Shown here in pieces: positions 1 to 13,300 of a stretch of DNA of 64,000 bases (its first letter is position 1; each line of letters starts with the position of its first letter). Under the pieces are notes generated by a model. The model worked only from the letters and a program-made list of their open reading frames with translations, searched no databases and was not told the origin of the DNA. The DNA is from Meandrina meandrites (taxonomy: Eukaryota > Cnidaria > Anthozoa > Scleractinia > Meandrinidae), in assembly GCA_963693305.1 (NCBI GenBank), contig OY855914.1, positions 7,769,001 through 7,833,000 of the forward strand. The letters run 5' to 3'. The position numbers were made by a program, and so were the translations under genes.

Positions 1-122
1 GAACATAAGAAGCTTATGTTTATGTTTAGGATAGGGGTTCGACTGTCAAAGCCCATAGTCTTTTCCAGCAGGTTATGACATTAATTAATTATAAAAATAT
101 AACAAACAAGTGAAAGCCTTAC
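1..122 (-). other. Gene A intron 8, partial
   Basis: It is homologous to 40965-41082 plus 42585-42587 of gene B. It shows the uninterrupted donor-side sequence (aagtgaaagccttacc) that serves as the empty site for the gene B transposon. Confidence 0.7.
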
Positions 123-1356
123 CATGAACCAAATTCCACATCATTTTAACAAGGGATTCACATTGCTTCTCCCAGCTGTAGTTCTCTTCATAACATCTCC
201 GCAGCCTTTGAATCTCTTGAAGTCGCTCTGCTCTGTCTCTCAGACGGACAGCTCTGATTGCTTTGGCCCACTCTTTAGGGTCAGCAGAATCCACCACAAG
301 TGGTTTGCCTAAAGGTAAAATGCGCAGTGCATCTCCAAAACCCGAGTTACCACTCACAAGAATAGGAAGACCACCAGACAAGGCCTCCAGTGCAGTCAGT
401 CCAAATCCCTCCGTCCTGGATGGCATGATGGCCACATCAGCCTCGCAAAACAACTCTTTCAATCTCTCTTTACTTTGCACAAACTTTCGAACAATCAACT
501 GATCTTTAGAGATTCCACTCTTCAGCAAGTTGTCTGCAACCTCCTCCTGCTTCCCATCAGGTGCGCCGACAAAGATCAGACGATATGATCTGTCTTTCAG
601 TTCAACTATTGCTTTGGCAGCAATGTCATATCCTTTGAGACTGAAGTCTTCAGGATCACCACGGCCAAAGGTCAACACCTTAAACTCATCACTCTCGTTT
701 GTTGCTTGTTTTACGTCTGAAAATTCACTGAATGTGCCTGGAGTCAACTGGATTACCTCTTGGTGTTTCTCGCATGAGCGTAGGTAAGAAGAGTAGGCCT
801 TCCTCAACTTTGGACCAACTGCCACTACAAGATTTGCCATTTTACACAAGTCTACTTCAGTTCTATTCTTCTCTTCACCTTTGGAAATGGCTTTGGGATA
901 GTCTTTGTGCATTCCAAGATCTTCAGGTGCAGTGTGCACTACTTGCACCCACTTACAACTGTGTGACTCTCTAATGACTTGCGCTTGTTTACCAAGCTTC
1001 CCTCCATGACCCAGCACAATGTCAATGGCTAGGTGTCTTGGAGGAAAGCTTAACCAGTCGAGGGGGTCATTGTAGCCTGGACGTCTCTCTGCTTCTCTAA
1101 TGGCAACATTGTGACTTCTAGCAGCTCTCTTCTCTTCCTCAGAGCAGGCAAATTGTGGGACTAGGAGAGTGACTTCTACTTGCTTGTGTTTGGCCAATAA
1201 TGTGGCAAGCTGTCTGTTTATGGTTGACAAGCCCCCCATAGATGAACTCCACTCACTGGCCAAGAGAGTTACTCTTAATGCCGTGTCAGACCTTCCTGGT
1301 CCACCTTGTGCTGGTATGCCTTGACATGTGTCAATGACTGTGGAAGGAGACAAATC
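123..1356 (-). CDS. Gene A exon 8: group-1 (GT-B) glycosyltransferase domain
   Basis: A single 1,234-nt exon encodes 411 residues. It opens with a Rossmann strand and a glycine-rich start (ASEWSSSMGGLSTINRQLA). Its C-terminal half has the nucleotide-sugar side, with GRGDPEDFSLKGYD and the E-x7-E signature in SRTEGFGLTALEALSGGLP, followed by the LVSGNSGFGDAL strand. These are hallmarks of retaining GT4-like enzymes. The length fits a complete catalytic domain. Inference: the domain is active, since all signature residues are present. The substrate is unknown. Confidence 0.9.
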
Positions 1357-4300
1357 CTGCAAGAGAAGCATGACTACAATTAATACTGAGTTTGAAATTT
1401 ATGATGCAATAGGTCCCAATAGGTAAATTAATCAACTATTTCCCTGCAGCTTACAAGTGGTTATGTACACATCTGTTGATAAATCATTTTATGGCAAAAG
1501 TAACAAGGTAATCAAACTAGCCAAGATTCACAACTTTCAACTGGAGATTAATAATTTAACTTGTGAAAGATTTAGCATGCTAGGTCACGTGCACCTGTAA
1601 GTAATCTAATAATAGTGTAATAGAATATTGGCCTCTTTTTGTAAACTAGATTTTGTTACGTTTATAATTATAATTATAAATCATGTACCTCACTTGTTCT
1701 CTTCAAGAACCATTTCTCAAGTCCATGGACAGTGAGTACTTTGTCAGAGACCTTCCTCCTACAGATCAGGGGTTGATCTTGTTTTATTTCAAGAAGGTGG
1801 AAGCACTCCTCATCAACACATGACACTTTACCATGGTTAGCACACGCTTGACCACCCTGGTCTGTCCCTTGATGACAGTACGGGCATACTACACACCACT
1901 CATACTGCAGTCCAGTCAGGTATGGCAGCTCTTCTGACAAAGTTTGCAAAGTTCCTTCCACAAACCCATGCACAAGTGTAGCTAGTTCTTCTGAGGCCTC
2001 ACCTGAAACCTGTTGGCTTTGTGTTCTTTGCCTAAGGAGGATCTTGACAAAACTTGTCTTGCAAATCAGAATGAAATCATGGATTTGTTTCCCGATAACA
2101 AACCATGCTCCATTTTGGTACAGCTTGGGTTCCCACGTGGGCCAAGACTTACAACACCAACGAATGGATCGTGACACAAGCTGTGAGAACAGACCATGAG
2201 GGACAAAGCCATGCACAAAGTGAAGATACAAAGGACAAGGATCAGTGTGCGATGGTTTCATTTTACAAAGCTCTTCAGGTGATGACTTTAGTTGAGCTGG
2301 CACAAAGTACTTTTCTTCAGTTGGGGAGGCTGAGTATTTGGCGATCAAACCAAACTGCTCCATCATGTCCAAGATGTCATCTTTGATAACGCCTTGTTGA
2401 ATGAACTTGGAAAAGACATGATCAACATGTTCCATGCTGAGGGTACCATCTCTCTCTAGTTCCTGCCAGTACTTGGAATGTACAGGATCCTGAAAATTAG
2501 TCAGGAGAACAATGACAATTGTATACAATCTCAATGAAGCTTCATGAGGATATACGTACTTTAACTTTATTGAAAACCATTATTGCACGCTGCAAAGTAG
2601 CTCCCTCAAATTAAATAGAGAAAGGTTTTTATACCCATATTAACCTGCGAGCAGGTTAACTTTTGGGTCATGCATGAGCTTTGACGTGTGACAATAAGAG
2701 CAGGAAGCTGACCAATTCATTTTTGCAGCTTCCTTGCTCATGTGTGTGACCCATAGCACAGGCTATGTTCATGTATACATCCATTAAATCACAGATTCTG
2801 CTACATGCTCTCATTTTAAACAAATTCTGAGAGATGGTCCATTGTGTAATGGAGGTTACTGAATGGTTCTGGCAAGTCTCTGAGCATATACATGTAATTA
2901 TTACAAGGTACTGACACATAATTTAAAAATATATATGTTTGAATATCTGGCAGAAAATTTTGGTTTTGTGATGTCGAAATAAACAAAATAAGAAATTAAA
3001 GTGTTATGTATAAGAATAATTTGATGTTTTTAATCCAAACATTGAAAAAATGCCAATCACTTCTGATAAATACAGCAAGAAGCCCAAAAGTGTGATCACG
3101 TTTGTGCATATTCTTCACATTCTTTTGTGCAATCATCATCCAATCAGAAGCCGAGGGTGGCTTGACTGGATTAAATCTGCATGAAAAAATGTGAATAAAT
3201 TAAAAGTGGTCAAACTTCTGGGCTCCTTGCTGTAAAATATCTTCATTATAATAAACTGCACACCATAATGCATGCAGAAGCGATGACATTTCACAAGAGG
3301 TCTTAAATAATTTTCAGGAAATTTGTCAAAAAAGTAACGAAAAGAAAAGTAGCTGACAACTTCTGTGTTTGTAGCATGACATCTGATATATGATATACTA
3401 TACCCAAGGGGGGTACTAGGGATTTCAAGTGACAGGGATGATCGAATGGGAACAAAAATCAAGACCCAGAAAAATCCCTAGGGCTTCCAACAAAGCCCAA
3501 AAAAATCCCTGGACCAAACATAACCCTCCCCCCCCCCCACCCCCCCCCCCCCCCAAAAAAAAAAAAAAAAAATCCTATGTTGAATTTCTGACCCTTAAAA
3601 ACATTAAAAATATAATGTTTGTGTTTGTTTATCCATCTGAATAATCTTTTACTTCATCTGGTCTAACAACACTAGAGACACCCAAGAACACATAGCCAAG
3701 GTCAGTAATACCCCCAAAAATCCCTACTTAAATCAAGCCACCCAAAAAAAATACTTGCCACATTTTCCTATCCAAAAAAATCGCGGAATTGAAAATTTCA
3801 AACTCCAAAAATATCCTTCTATCATCCCCGTCACTTGAAATCCGAATACCCTTCCTGGGATATTATACAAGGTCAAATGCTGTCTTGAAATTGTGTAGAC
3901 CGGCCCATTTCTGTTTACCAAATATAATGGTAAAAAAGGTAAAGTCTGCTTGCGAGCCAAGGGGCCCATCAGGCAGGAGCTTATCCCGGTTTCCATAGTA
4001 TGAAGCGACTAGGAGTATTTCTACTCCCCCCTGGATGGGATGCTAGTCCATCGCAGGGTTACCCCCAGCAGTAAAATCGCCGGTACCCATTTATACATCT
4101 GGGTGGAGAGAGGCACTATGAGAGTAAAGTGTCTTTCCCAAGAACACAACGCAGTGCCCCGGCCAGGGCTCGAACCCAGACCATTCGATCCGGAGTCCAG
4201 CGCACTAACCATTAGGTCACCGCGCCTCCCACTACCAAATACCACTCACTGCCAAATCTAATAGACCTCATCAAATAATTTGTCTCTCGTTTATACTTTG

Positions 4301-7300
4301 AATTAGTTCTTTCTAACCGTCTGGGAGTATTTTGATTTGAGTTCTATGCAGCAATTTCTTTCATTTCTACTGACATTTATTCCTGTAGTTAGTTTACAGT
4401 CCTATGATGCCATCGCTTAAAAATTGGACAATTTGATTTCCAAATTTGGTGGTATATAATATCTGATGGACATGTCATGCACAGACATCTTCATCACCAT
4501 GGCCTTTTGAAGCAAAATAGATTGTACCCAGGCTTTTTGCCTGGATTTGAAAATTTGATGTCCACCAAGCCGAAGGCCCCATCCCACCAGGGGGGTCTGA
4601 GGCAATGCAATTTTCAGCGAGTAAACGATCATTGATTGGATTTGAACATTAAAATGGGTCTTTTTGTTGCCAAAAACTTGAAATGGATTGTACTTGCTTT
4701 TGCCCATACTATATAAAGGCATCAGTTGCGTTAAACCTCCTCCATGCATGCATATGCTTGTCTTTTATTCCAGCAACCACATCTTGCAACAATAATCTTA
4801 AGTTGCTACAAAATAATTTAAGTAAACATTTGGTATCCTTAGCTTTGTTTTAAGAGACACTGATCTTAAAATATGAAATATATTTTTCCTACCATTTTAT
4901 CAAAGCGTGGAATGGTTATCAGCTGCTTCAATAGGTCGATCAGCCACTGAGCCTTAAGAACAACTGTCTTGCGGTGCTTGATAATCATACCAAGTCCATG
5001 GTAGAAACTGATCATGGCGGCAAACTCATCTGCATCTCCTATAAAGCACTCTTTCTTGGCATAGTGTTTGAGTTGTTTCAGACTTCTGTGGAAAATGTGT
5101 TGAGCTACCAAAGCTTCAATCACCTTTTCAAATAGAAACCATCTAGAGAACAATCAGAGAAAATAGATTGCATCACATATCCCATTACTTCATGGTTGTT
5201 AGTCAAAACAGCTCAAGCATTCTTATCAAGGGTGAATTAATGAATTTACTAATCATAATTTGATTTCGTTTTTACGAAGATATAACAGCAGGCAAGAAAT
5301 AATCTTCAAGAAGACATGTGTTTGTGAACACAGTTTAACATCTGAATTCACACATCTTCCTAGGCACATCGCGATCAATGGGACAGAAACATGCAAGCTT
5401 TTCAACTCAAAATCAAGGAGGGCTTACACATTGGATGGGAAAAACCGTCATTCAATAAACAAGGTAATCACGTGCCCGTTAATCTGTCACTTTCATTTAA
5501 TCTTCCTTGTTTATTTTCACATTCTTCAATCGGCCTTTTGCATTTTCACACCATTGTATTTCAGTTATCAATATCCATATTGTCATTCAGTAATTAATAT
5601 TCTATTTTTTGTATTTATATTTCACCAACTAGTGGTCTACTGTTGTTCGTAACTGAAGGTGGATGCAGGACATTTGAAACATTTAAATCTGTGTGTTTCT
5701 TCTTGAAGATTATTTCATTTCTTTGCTTTAATATTCCATTCTTGAATTGAGCAATTCAATGCGAAAATAAAAAAGTGAAAAAAAAAAAAGGCAAAAACCC
5801 AAACATTATGAAATCAACTAAATACAGTTGCCGTAATTGAACATTGAGATATTCACTTCAAGAAATATAGAAAAATATTAAACAAAGAATGAAATCAAAT
5901 TTCAGTAAATAAATTCATTAACTTGTCCTTGATAGAATGCTTTAGCTGTTTTGACTGTAAAATCATGTCAATAAAATTGGAGTAGTTTTCTCCTAAAGCT
6001 ATCCAAAAACCCAACACTGCAAAAAAAAAGGCACGGCATGTAAAATCCTGCCAGCCATGCAGCCTACTGCACATGTAGTTTATTTTTATAAAATATGTAC
6101 ATGTAGCACTGTTACAAGTAAATTTAACAATTATTTAGAAAACTACAAGTGCATAAGAAAATTGCAAAGCTTGAAAACTGTGGAATATCACCAAATAATT
6201 ATTTCCGGTTTTGGCTGTGTCACGTGATGTGTTAACTAATTATGCAGAAAAAAATATTTGAAGGGGCGTTATATTAATACTAAGTAATGCTTACCGGATT
6301 GGTATTTTCTCCCCCATGTATGGTCCCTGTCTTGACACCTCCATGATTCTGTCTCGCAGTTCTTGAATTCCATTGATGCGATTGGCCTCTTGCTCTTCAA
6401 AAAACAAAACAAGTATAATCATGTTATCACACTTATGCAGTACAATTTAACCTTTGGTTCAAATTTTATTTTCCTGAATTGTTTTAACTCATTATCATTC
6501 ATTGCCATTGCCATACTCATTTTTAACAAAAGCCAGTTCTGGTATACCAGATTCTGGTATACCCTCTGATTAGTCCATTTTGACACCTTTTGTCAACACT
6601 CAAGCGTCCTTGATCTAATCAATGATGAGAAATAAGATAAGGCTGCAGTCTGGAACCTTTCAACAAGTCATGGTCATGCAGAGTTTTAATCTGTTGTAAA
6701 CAACCCCCTCAAGGATTTTCCTGTCATGATCATGAACCTTCACAAAAAAAAAACAGGCAAATCACTTGAAGAATTTAGTCAGTGGAAAAAGGTCTGAAAA
6801 TATTTCGTGAAAATGTTGATTAGCTGTATTTCATATTTGCCTGAACTAAAACATATGGTGGCACATATAACTGCACGCATGAATCATTCGGTGCCAGAAT
6901 GTAACACAACGAACAAGGAAGGAAAAACCTAAACATCGAGCTCAAGAGACAGAAGGCTCAATCAAATTAATGGAAGAAGCATAATCTTTACAACACAAAC
7001 AGTCTCTCTAGAACCAATCAATTTAGCTTTCTCAAAGTAAAGTTTCAACAGTCTCTAGCAAAGCCGGATGTACAAGGATAAATATGTCATAAGTGAAAAG
7101 TGAAATGGTGACTTGGATAATATGTCATCCGTGATAAGATCAATATATCTTGCAAAAACAGCCGCCGGCTGTGAAAAGCAAGCAATCAACATTTTCACAA
7201 AATATCTGAGACCTTGTCCTTCCACAGCGAACACTTTGAGAGCTTAAAGCATATCTTGCAAATAAAAATGAGCCAAAACAAACCACACTAGCGAAACATG

Positions 7301-10300
7301 TGGCAAATTACAGAGAGGTGTCACACTCAACATACAGGAAACCATGACCTCTGGACATTTGCTAGGCCACAGTCTTACAGTTCTATTCAACTTTAACTGA
7401 CCCCAAACAGGCCTGTAGCCAGGATTTTGCATGGGGGGGGTGCGCATGAGCGCTTCCGGCACTTAATTGCATGAGAATGTAGGGGGGTGTGGGGGTATAC
7501 TCCCCCAGGAAATTTTGAAAAAATAGGTTATCTTAGACAGCACTTTGTGCGTTTTGAAGACAGTTTGCTGGGAAACAAGGCAGGTAAAAGTAAAGGACAT
7601 TAGGTAGAATGTATCTAGAATCACACAATTTGGTCCAAAATATACCACACGAATATACAAATGATGGAAATTCAAACCAAAGGACCATATTGAATGTAGA
7701 TAGTCGAAGCACAGAAATACCATTTCCCTTTATTTATTTATTTTGATATATTTTTTTCACAATAAGGGGACTTCGAGGGCTCGTGGGGGGTGCGGACGCT
7801 CCCATCGCACCCCCCCTCCATATGGGCCTGCCAAATAATACAACACATAGTAGTACCCTTCAGCAACAAATGAGAAGCAAAAAGGTCGAAGGACTGATGA
7901 ATTCAATACAGGACGGCAAATGTACAAATGTCACGAACATAGGAGTTGTGTAGGCCTGTCACCTCCATTTTACTATCATCTAAACTTAAAACTGGAAACC
8001 ACAAGCTGCAAAATCTGCGGTCATTTTTTGCAGGCATTTCATCGCTTTCTCGCTTTCTCCCCCCACACCCCTCCCGTCATTTTTCGCTTGCCATTTCTCA
8101 CACTGCTCCCACTAACCGAATGCCTGGAATAGGCTATGTTTCAGTATGATAATGAAATTGAGACAATGAAAAATAAAAATCAAACTGGTTTGAAAAGATA
8201 AATTTAAACCACAATTTATACATATATATTCATTGTGCAGTTCCAGAAAATATCCATACCCACCCCATGGAAGGTGGGTATGGATACCACCCTCCGAGGG
8301 GGTGGGAGGTCTTGAAGGCCAAAATTTTAAAAGGAATGTATTGGGCTAAACTGGAATTTCCAGAAGGGTGGGGGGATTCAAACCAAAATACCTTCCATGG
8401 GAGGGGTATGGATATTTTGTGGAACAACACATTAGATCATGGGCACTTATTTGAGGAGATCCAGTACTTGAAATCTGAATTTTACTATCTTAGCAAACAC
8501 AGAGGATTCTCAGTGCTTCTGCTTGGAAAGAGATAAATTTATTTTAGTGTGAGAGCCACGAGGCCCACAATGTAGTATTATTGATGATCAAAAGAGAGAT
8601 GTGAAAAGCTGGTTAAATTCTCAGGTGGATTCCCTGTGGGAGTGAGATTCCCAGCAGCCAATATCTTGACGGGATCCGGCTTCGAACCAAGATCCAGCTG
8701 GTGTTTTTTGTTTTAAGGCTAAGCTCCTAATTAAATTATATAGGACAATAGTCATCTACTGTAAATGATGCATTTTTTTCTGACCCTTTCATACAAGTCA
8801 TTCAAGTAAAATACCTTGGTAGTTCTACTGATTATCAATCAATTAAACATGGTCATACAAGTACTTCAATACCTGCTTGATGTTTTCTTTTGTTTGGATC
8901 CTGTCCAAAAAATCTTTTGATCTTATTCCTCATCAGTGAACTTGTGTTATCAATGCTAAAGAATGGTCGGACCACATGTTTCTCATATTTCTTGCCATAG
9001 ATTCTCTTCTGTATTTGTGATTTCATTACTGCAATGTCTTCAAATGGTTTGTCAGCATGTGTACCTACAATGAACACTGGAGGCGGCAGATAGGGCAGCT
9101 TCCCTTGTGCTTCATCAGCTGTTTCTTCTTTCACCTGTGTGATACTGTGAATTGTAGCAAGCCACGACAGCAAATTCTCCAGATTTGTTTCCTTGTTTGG
9201 GTTTTCCAAATGAATATCACAAGTTCCTTGTCTAACACAGGGCTGAGCTGGGGCATGTAATGGCTTGCTGAGGTTGTGCACCAAAATGTAAAGTGCTCGT
9301 GGTGATAAAAAGAGAGGGTGAGAGGCATAGTACAGGTGTTGTCCAGCAAAATCCCAGATATCCATACTTACAACAGATTCTTCTTTGCTAATATCAACAC
9401 GTTTACCTTTAACATACTTTAACAACTGATGAACATGTTTTGTGATGTCGTGTGGGGGTGAAGTGGCATTGATGGTTACATCAGGCTCATCTAGTGTCTC
9501 TTCACTGCTCCAATCAGAGAAATGTTCACCACTGTTAACACTGTCCTTCTTTAGCGTTATTTTTCCGTTTCTCAATGGTGAGGACATGTCTGACATATTT
9601 GAGTGATCTGCAATCTCATCAACCTAGAACAGAGGAGATAAAAGAAATGATTAGTAACATAATTTCATGCCAGGAACTAAAAAAAAATACCCTGACAGTT
9701 CCAGACACACTGAAAATTTTCTCTGATTTGTTCCTTCTTCACGGGCAAATAATTTTATAGTTAACTCTCTGTAAAACTGACACTGCCATGGTCATATGAG
9801 TTACATATTACAATATATCAGATATGTGTAAAAAAATTGGGTTGGTGACTTTCTTTCAGTGATAAAGAGTGTATAAAAAAATTTCAGCATGGCCTCCAGA
9901 AAAATGACTGAAGAATGCCAGGGATGAGCTGAATGTGTCTGTTTTAAAGAGTTATCTGTCTTATAAAGGTGTCTGTTTAAGAGAGTTGATTTTAAATAAT
10001 ATTTACAGTGCTGGAAATAACAGTTAGTAATTGGACATTGTCCAAACAAATTTTGAAACTGCCCAATTAATTTTATAGCATGGTTGGGCATCATGACTGA
10101 GCACCAAAATGACTTAGCTTTTTGTCATGAAGTTCTTGACTACTGATCAAGCTTGCTTATAAACATGTTAAAAATCAGTAATCATAAAAATCTGTTCGTG
10201 TTTTGTTTGGGTGTACAAGACTCTTCAAATGTCCATAAATATAAAACAAACATGTACTTTGGAGATCGCCCCATAACATGCTTTGCTAAGCATTCTTATT

Positions 10301-13300
10301 TGATGTATGCATGTGACTCAAGTGAGTCATCAGGTTATGAAAATTGCATTAAATGCTTATTTGTCCAACCAAACTTGCAATATGTTGGCTCGTACTGAAA
10401 CCTGGAATGGTGGAATGCCAGAAACCGGAACCCCGGAATACTAAAACCAGTAACGCTAAATTACTAAAACCTAGAACACATAAAAAATTCAAAAAGTTGG
10501 ATTACTAAATCCCAGAACACCCAACAATCTCTGTACGTCAGAACTCCCAAAACTGGAACACACAAACTGCCTTAGTTTGTGACTGACTTCTTTGTACACA
10601 TGCAGGGTTTATTATGCTTAAGTTCCAGAATTTTGTGCGTGTTCAGTTCAAGTGTTTCTAAGTACAGAGATTTTTTGGTGTTCAGGGTTTTAGTAATCCC
10701 TTTTTGAATTTTGTATGTGTTCTGGGTTTTAGTAATTTAGTGTTCCGGGTTTCAGTATTCCGGCGTTCCAGCATTCCAGCGTTCTGCCATTCCTGGTTTT
10801 ACTACAAACTCAATATGTTCGGCCCAAAATAGAGATTTGCGAGGACACATGTCCTGCTAAGCAACAAAAATTATTTCCAGCACTGACATTGAAGCTCAGT
10901 TAATGTTAGACCTGGTCCTTCTTGGAATCATTGCTATCTTCACTTGCCAAGTCTGATTCTTCTTCAGAGTCTGATTCTTCTTCGAAGTCAAAAACACTCA
11001 AATCTATTTCTGTACACATTTTTTTTGTCACCATCCTTGCTATATCTTTTGAACATTCTAGCAATCCTGGTTTGTTCTCATGGGTGGGATGCCAGTTCTT
11101 AACTTGCTCAACTTCAATCTGACACTGAGAAGCATTTACTTCAATTCCTTCAGTACTCTGTTCTTTAGGATCAAATGGCAGGCCTAAGAGACTCTTCTTT
11201 AGACTGGTTTTACCAACCCGATCGGGGCCAACAACTATCAATCGACGACGGTAGACATTCACATATCCATCTCTTAGAGCCTTTTCATAGGCCTGTTGTG
11301 CTCTTTGCCCTTCTGCTGTTTGTTCGTGTATTAGACCTAATAAGTAAATGTAATGAGAATATTTTTGTCAAGAATTATTATTACAATTAGTTAGATTTTA
11401 GCAATATCAAGCAGGGGTAGTTTGAACATTATTAAGCAGCATCAATGCAAGATTAATGTTATTTTATTAACATGAATGCATAATATTATGGTAAATAACT
11501 TTTAATTACCATTTTTAGTGCAGAATGCACTATTGTGATGGTTGTGTGGGGCTGTCGTCCGCTAACACACTAACACACTAAAGCGCTAGCGCATAAAACT
11601 TTGATAATCAATTAATTAATTAATATCAATTAATTAATTATTCTTGTAAAGGGGGTAAGGGGTGGGGAGTACCTGACTGTGTGCACTAGGTAAAACGTGG
11701 TGTATCGACGTTTCTTTTATATGAAGAACACAAAGACTATATATTTGTTTTGGAAGACTATCTTCTTTCCTTGTGGTATTATTCTTCCTTGAGCAGAAAA
11801 CTTTGCACTAAACGCATGCGCAGAAGATAAATCTATTTTGTGCTTGAACTCACAAGCGTCACGTGCTTTTCTCTGCGGTACTATTCTTGTAGACTCCGTG
11901 GCGCCACGTCAAAACCACAAATTAATTAAATTGGACTTAAGGCGTGACAGTACTTCATGTAAAAAAAATTATTGATATGGTACATTTCATAAACTAGAAT
12001 AAAAGACATTGCTTCGATTAATAGATAACATCAGTGCCATAACTGGTTTTATTAAAGCAAAGCAACTACTACCGATGACGCCGTGTTTGCAGAAAAAGCC
12101 TTTTCATCGCATAGCTGTGGTAAATATTACAAGACGCTTTCGTTATTGAATATGCAAAAATTTGAAGCGGAATTTTTGACAAAATTTCTTAACAACCACG
12201 AAACAAATACTCCAGGTGTACTGCACTTTGAAAACCCTTCCGAAAGTTAGAGATGTTTTCTGATTTGATCCGCTAATTCCTTTTCGAGAAACGACTTCCG
12301 TGATAGAGCGTTTTGTTTTGGTGTTCTGTGTTTAAAATCAGTCATGTGGAAAAACGAGACAACTCATTACGGATTGTGCTGATTGGCCAAAATATGGCAC
12401 CTTAGACAACCGGAAATGGCGTAAATTTCGAGGCATTTCAGAAGTTTATGTAGCGAAGCTAATTTAAACAAGCTGCAATTTCAATTTACAGGGCAGGTTG
12501 CTGGGCAAACTTTTCTAAATCATTAGACTCAATAATTCCATAGTTAAAATTATGAGTAATAACAAAATAAGAAGAAGAAAACTAAAAGTATCATGTTACA
12601 TGCGCTGAAGAGAAAAACAAAAGTGTCATGTTACAAACGAATAAAAGCATTGTGTTAGATTGCAAAGAAAAACGTTAAGTTGATAACGTCTGGTGTTACA
12701 ACGTCTCCCCTTTTCATTCTGCACTTTCTTTTGAGACTCTGAGTTTTTATTTCATTCTTTATTTTATTATCAACGTACTGTAATTTTTATTATTGTTAGT
12801 AATGTACTGTATGTAGTTTATTGTAAGTAGCATGTTGTAAATACAATTGTTTAAAGTGCTGCTGAAACAAAATTTTCATATCTGAGATTTTTACATAATC
12901 ATAAAGTTTCAACCTTGCTGACAAGTGCTATCACCTTTTTTTTTCACCAACGGTTTGCGAAACCTGCTTTTATAGCCGCTCGAAGTTGGCTGGTTGAGAA
13001 GAAAATGGGTGGCCATTTTGGCACGGCCAAAACAGCCTTGTGACATCACTGGTTGTGTTGATTTCGTGCCGTGCCAAAAATAAAGAGTGAAAATTAGAGA
13101 TGTAGCTGGCGGTTTAAGCTCTCGAATCTTATGTTCTAGAAACCTCAGAGCTGCAAGGAAGTCAAGAACAGCTAGCCTGACATACAATTTACGAATTGGT
13201 TTGATTCGATCTGTAGCGTTTTCTGTTCGGTTTGGATATTTTCACGATATTCAGTTCTACGCAAGAGATCCAGTGCACTGTGCCGAGCTCTTGAAACTGC

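Noticed and set aside
3528..3575. Poly-Pro/poly-Lys frame
   Set aside because: Translation of poly-C and poly-A runs inside a MITE.
4170..4230. A and B box sequence that could be a tRNA gene on the minus strand
   Set aside because: No cloverleaf or acceptor stem; it continues into a SINE body and repeats at 45250-45307.
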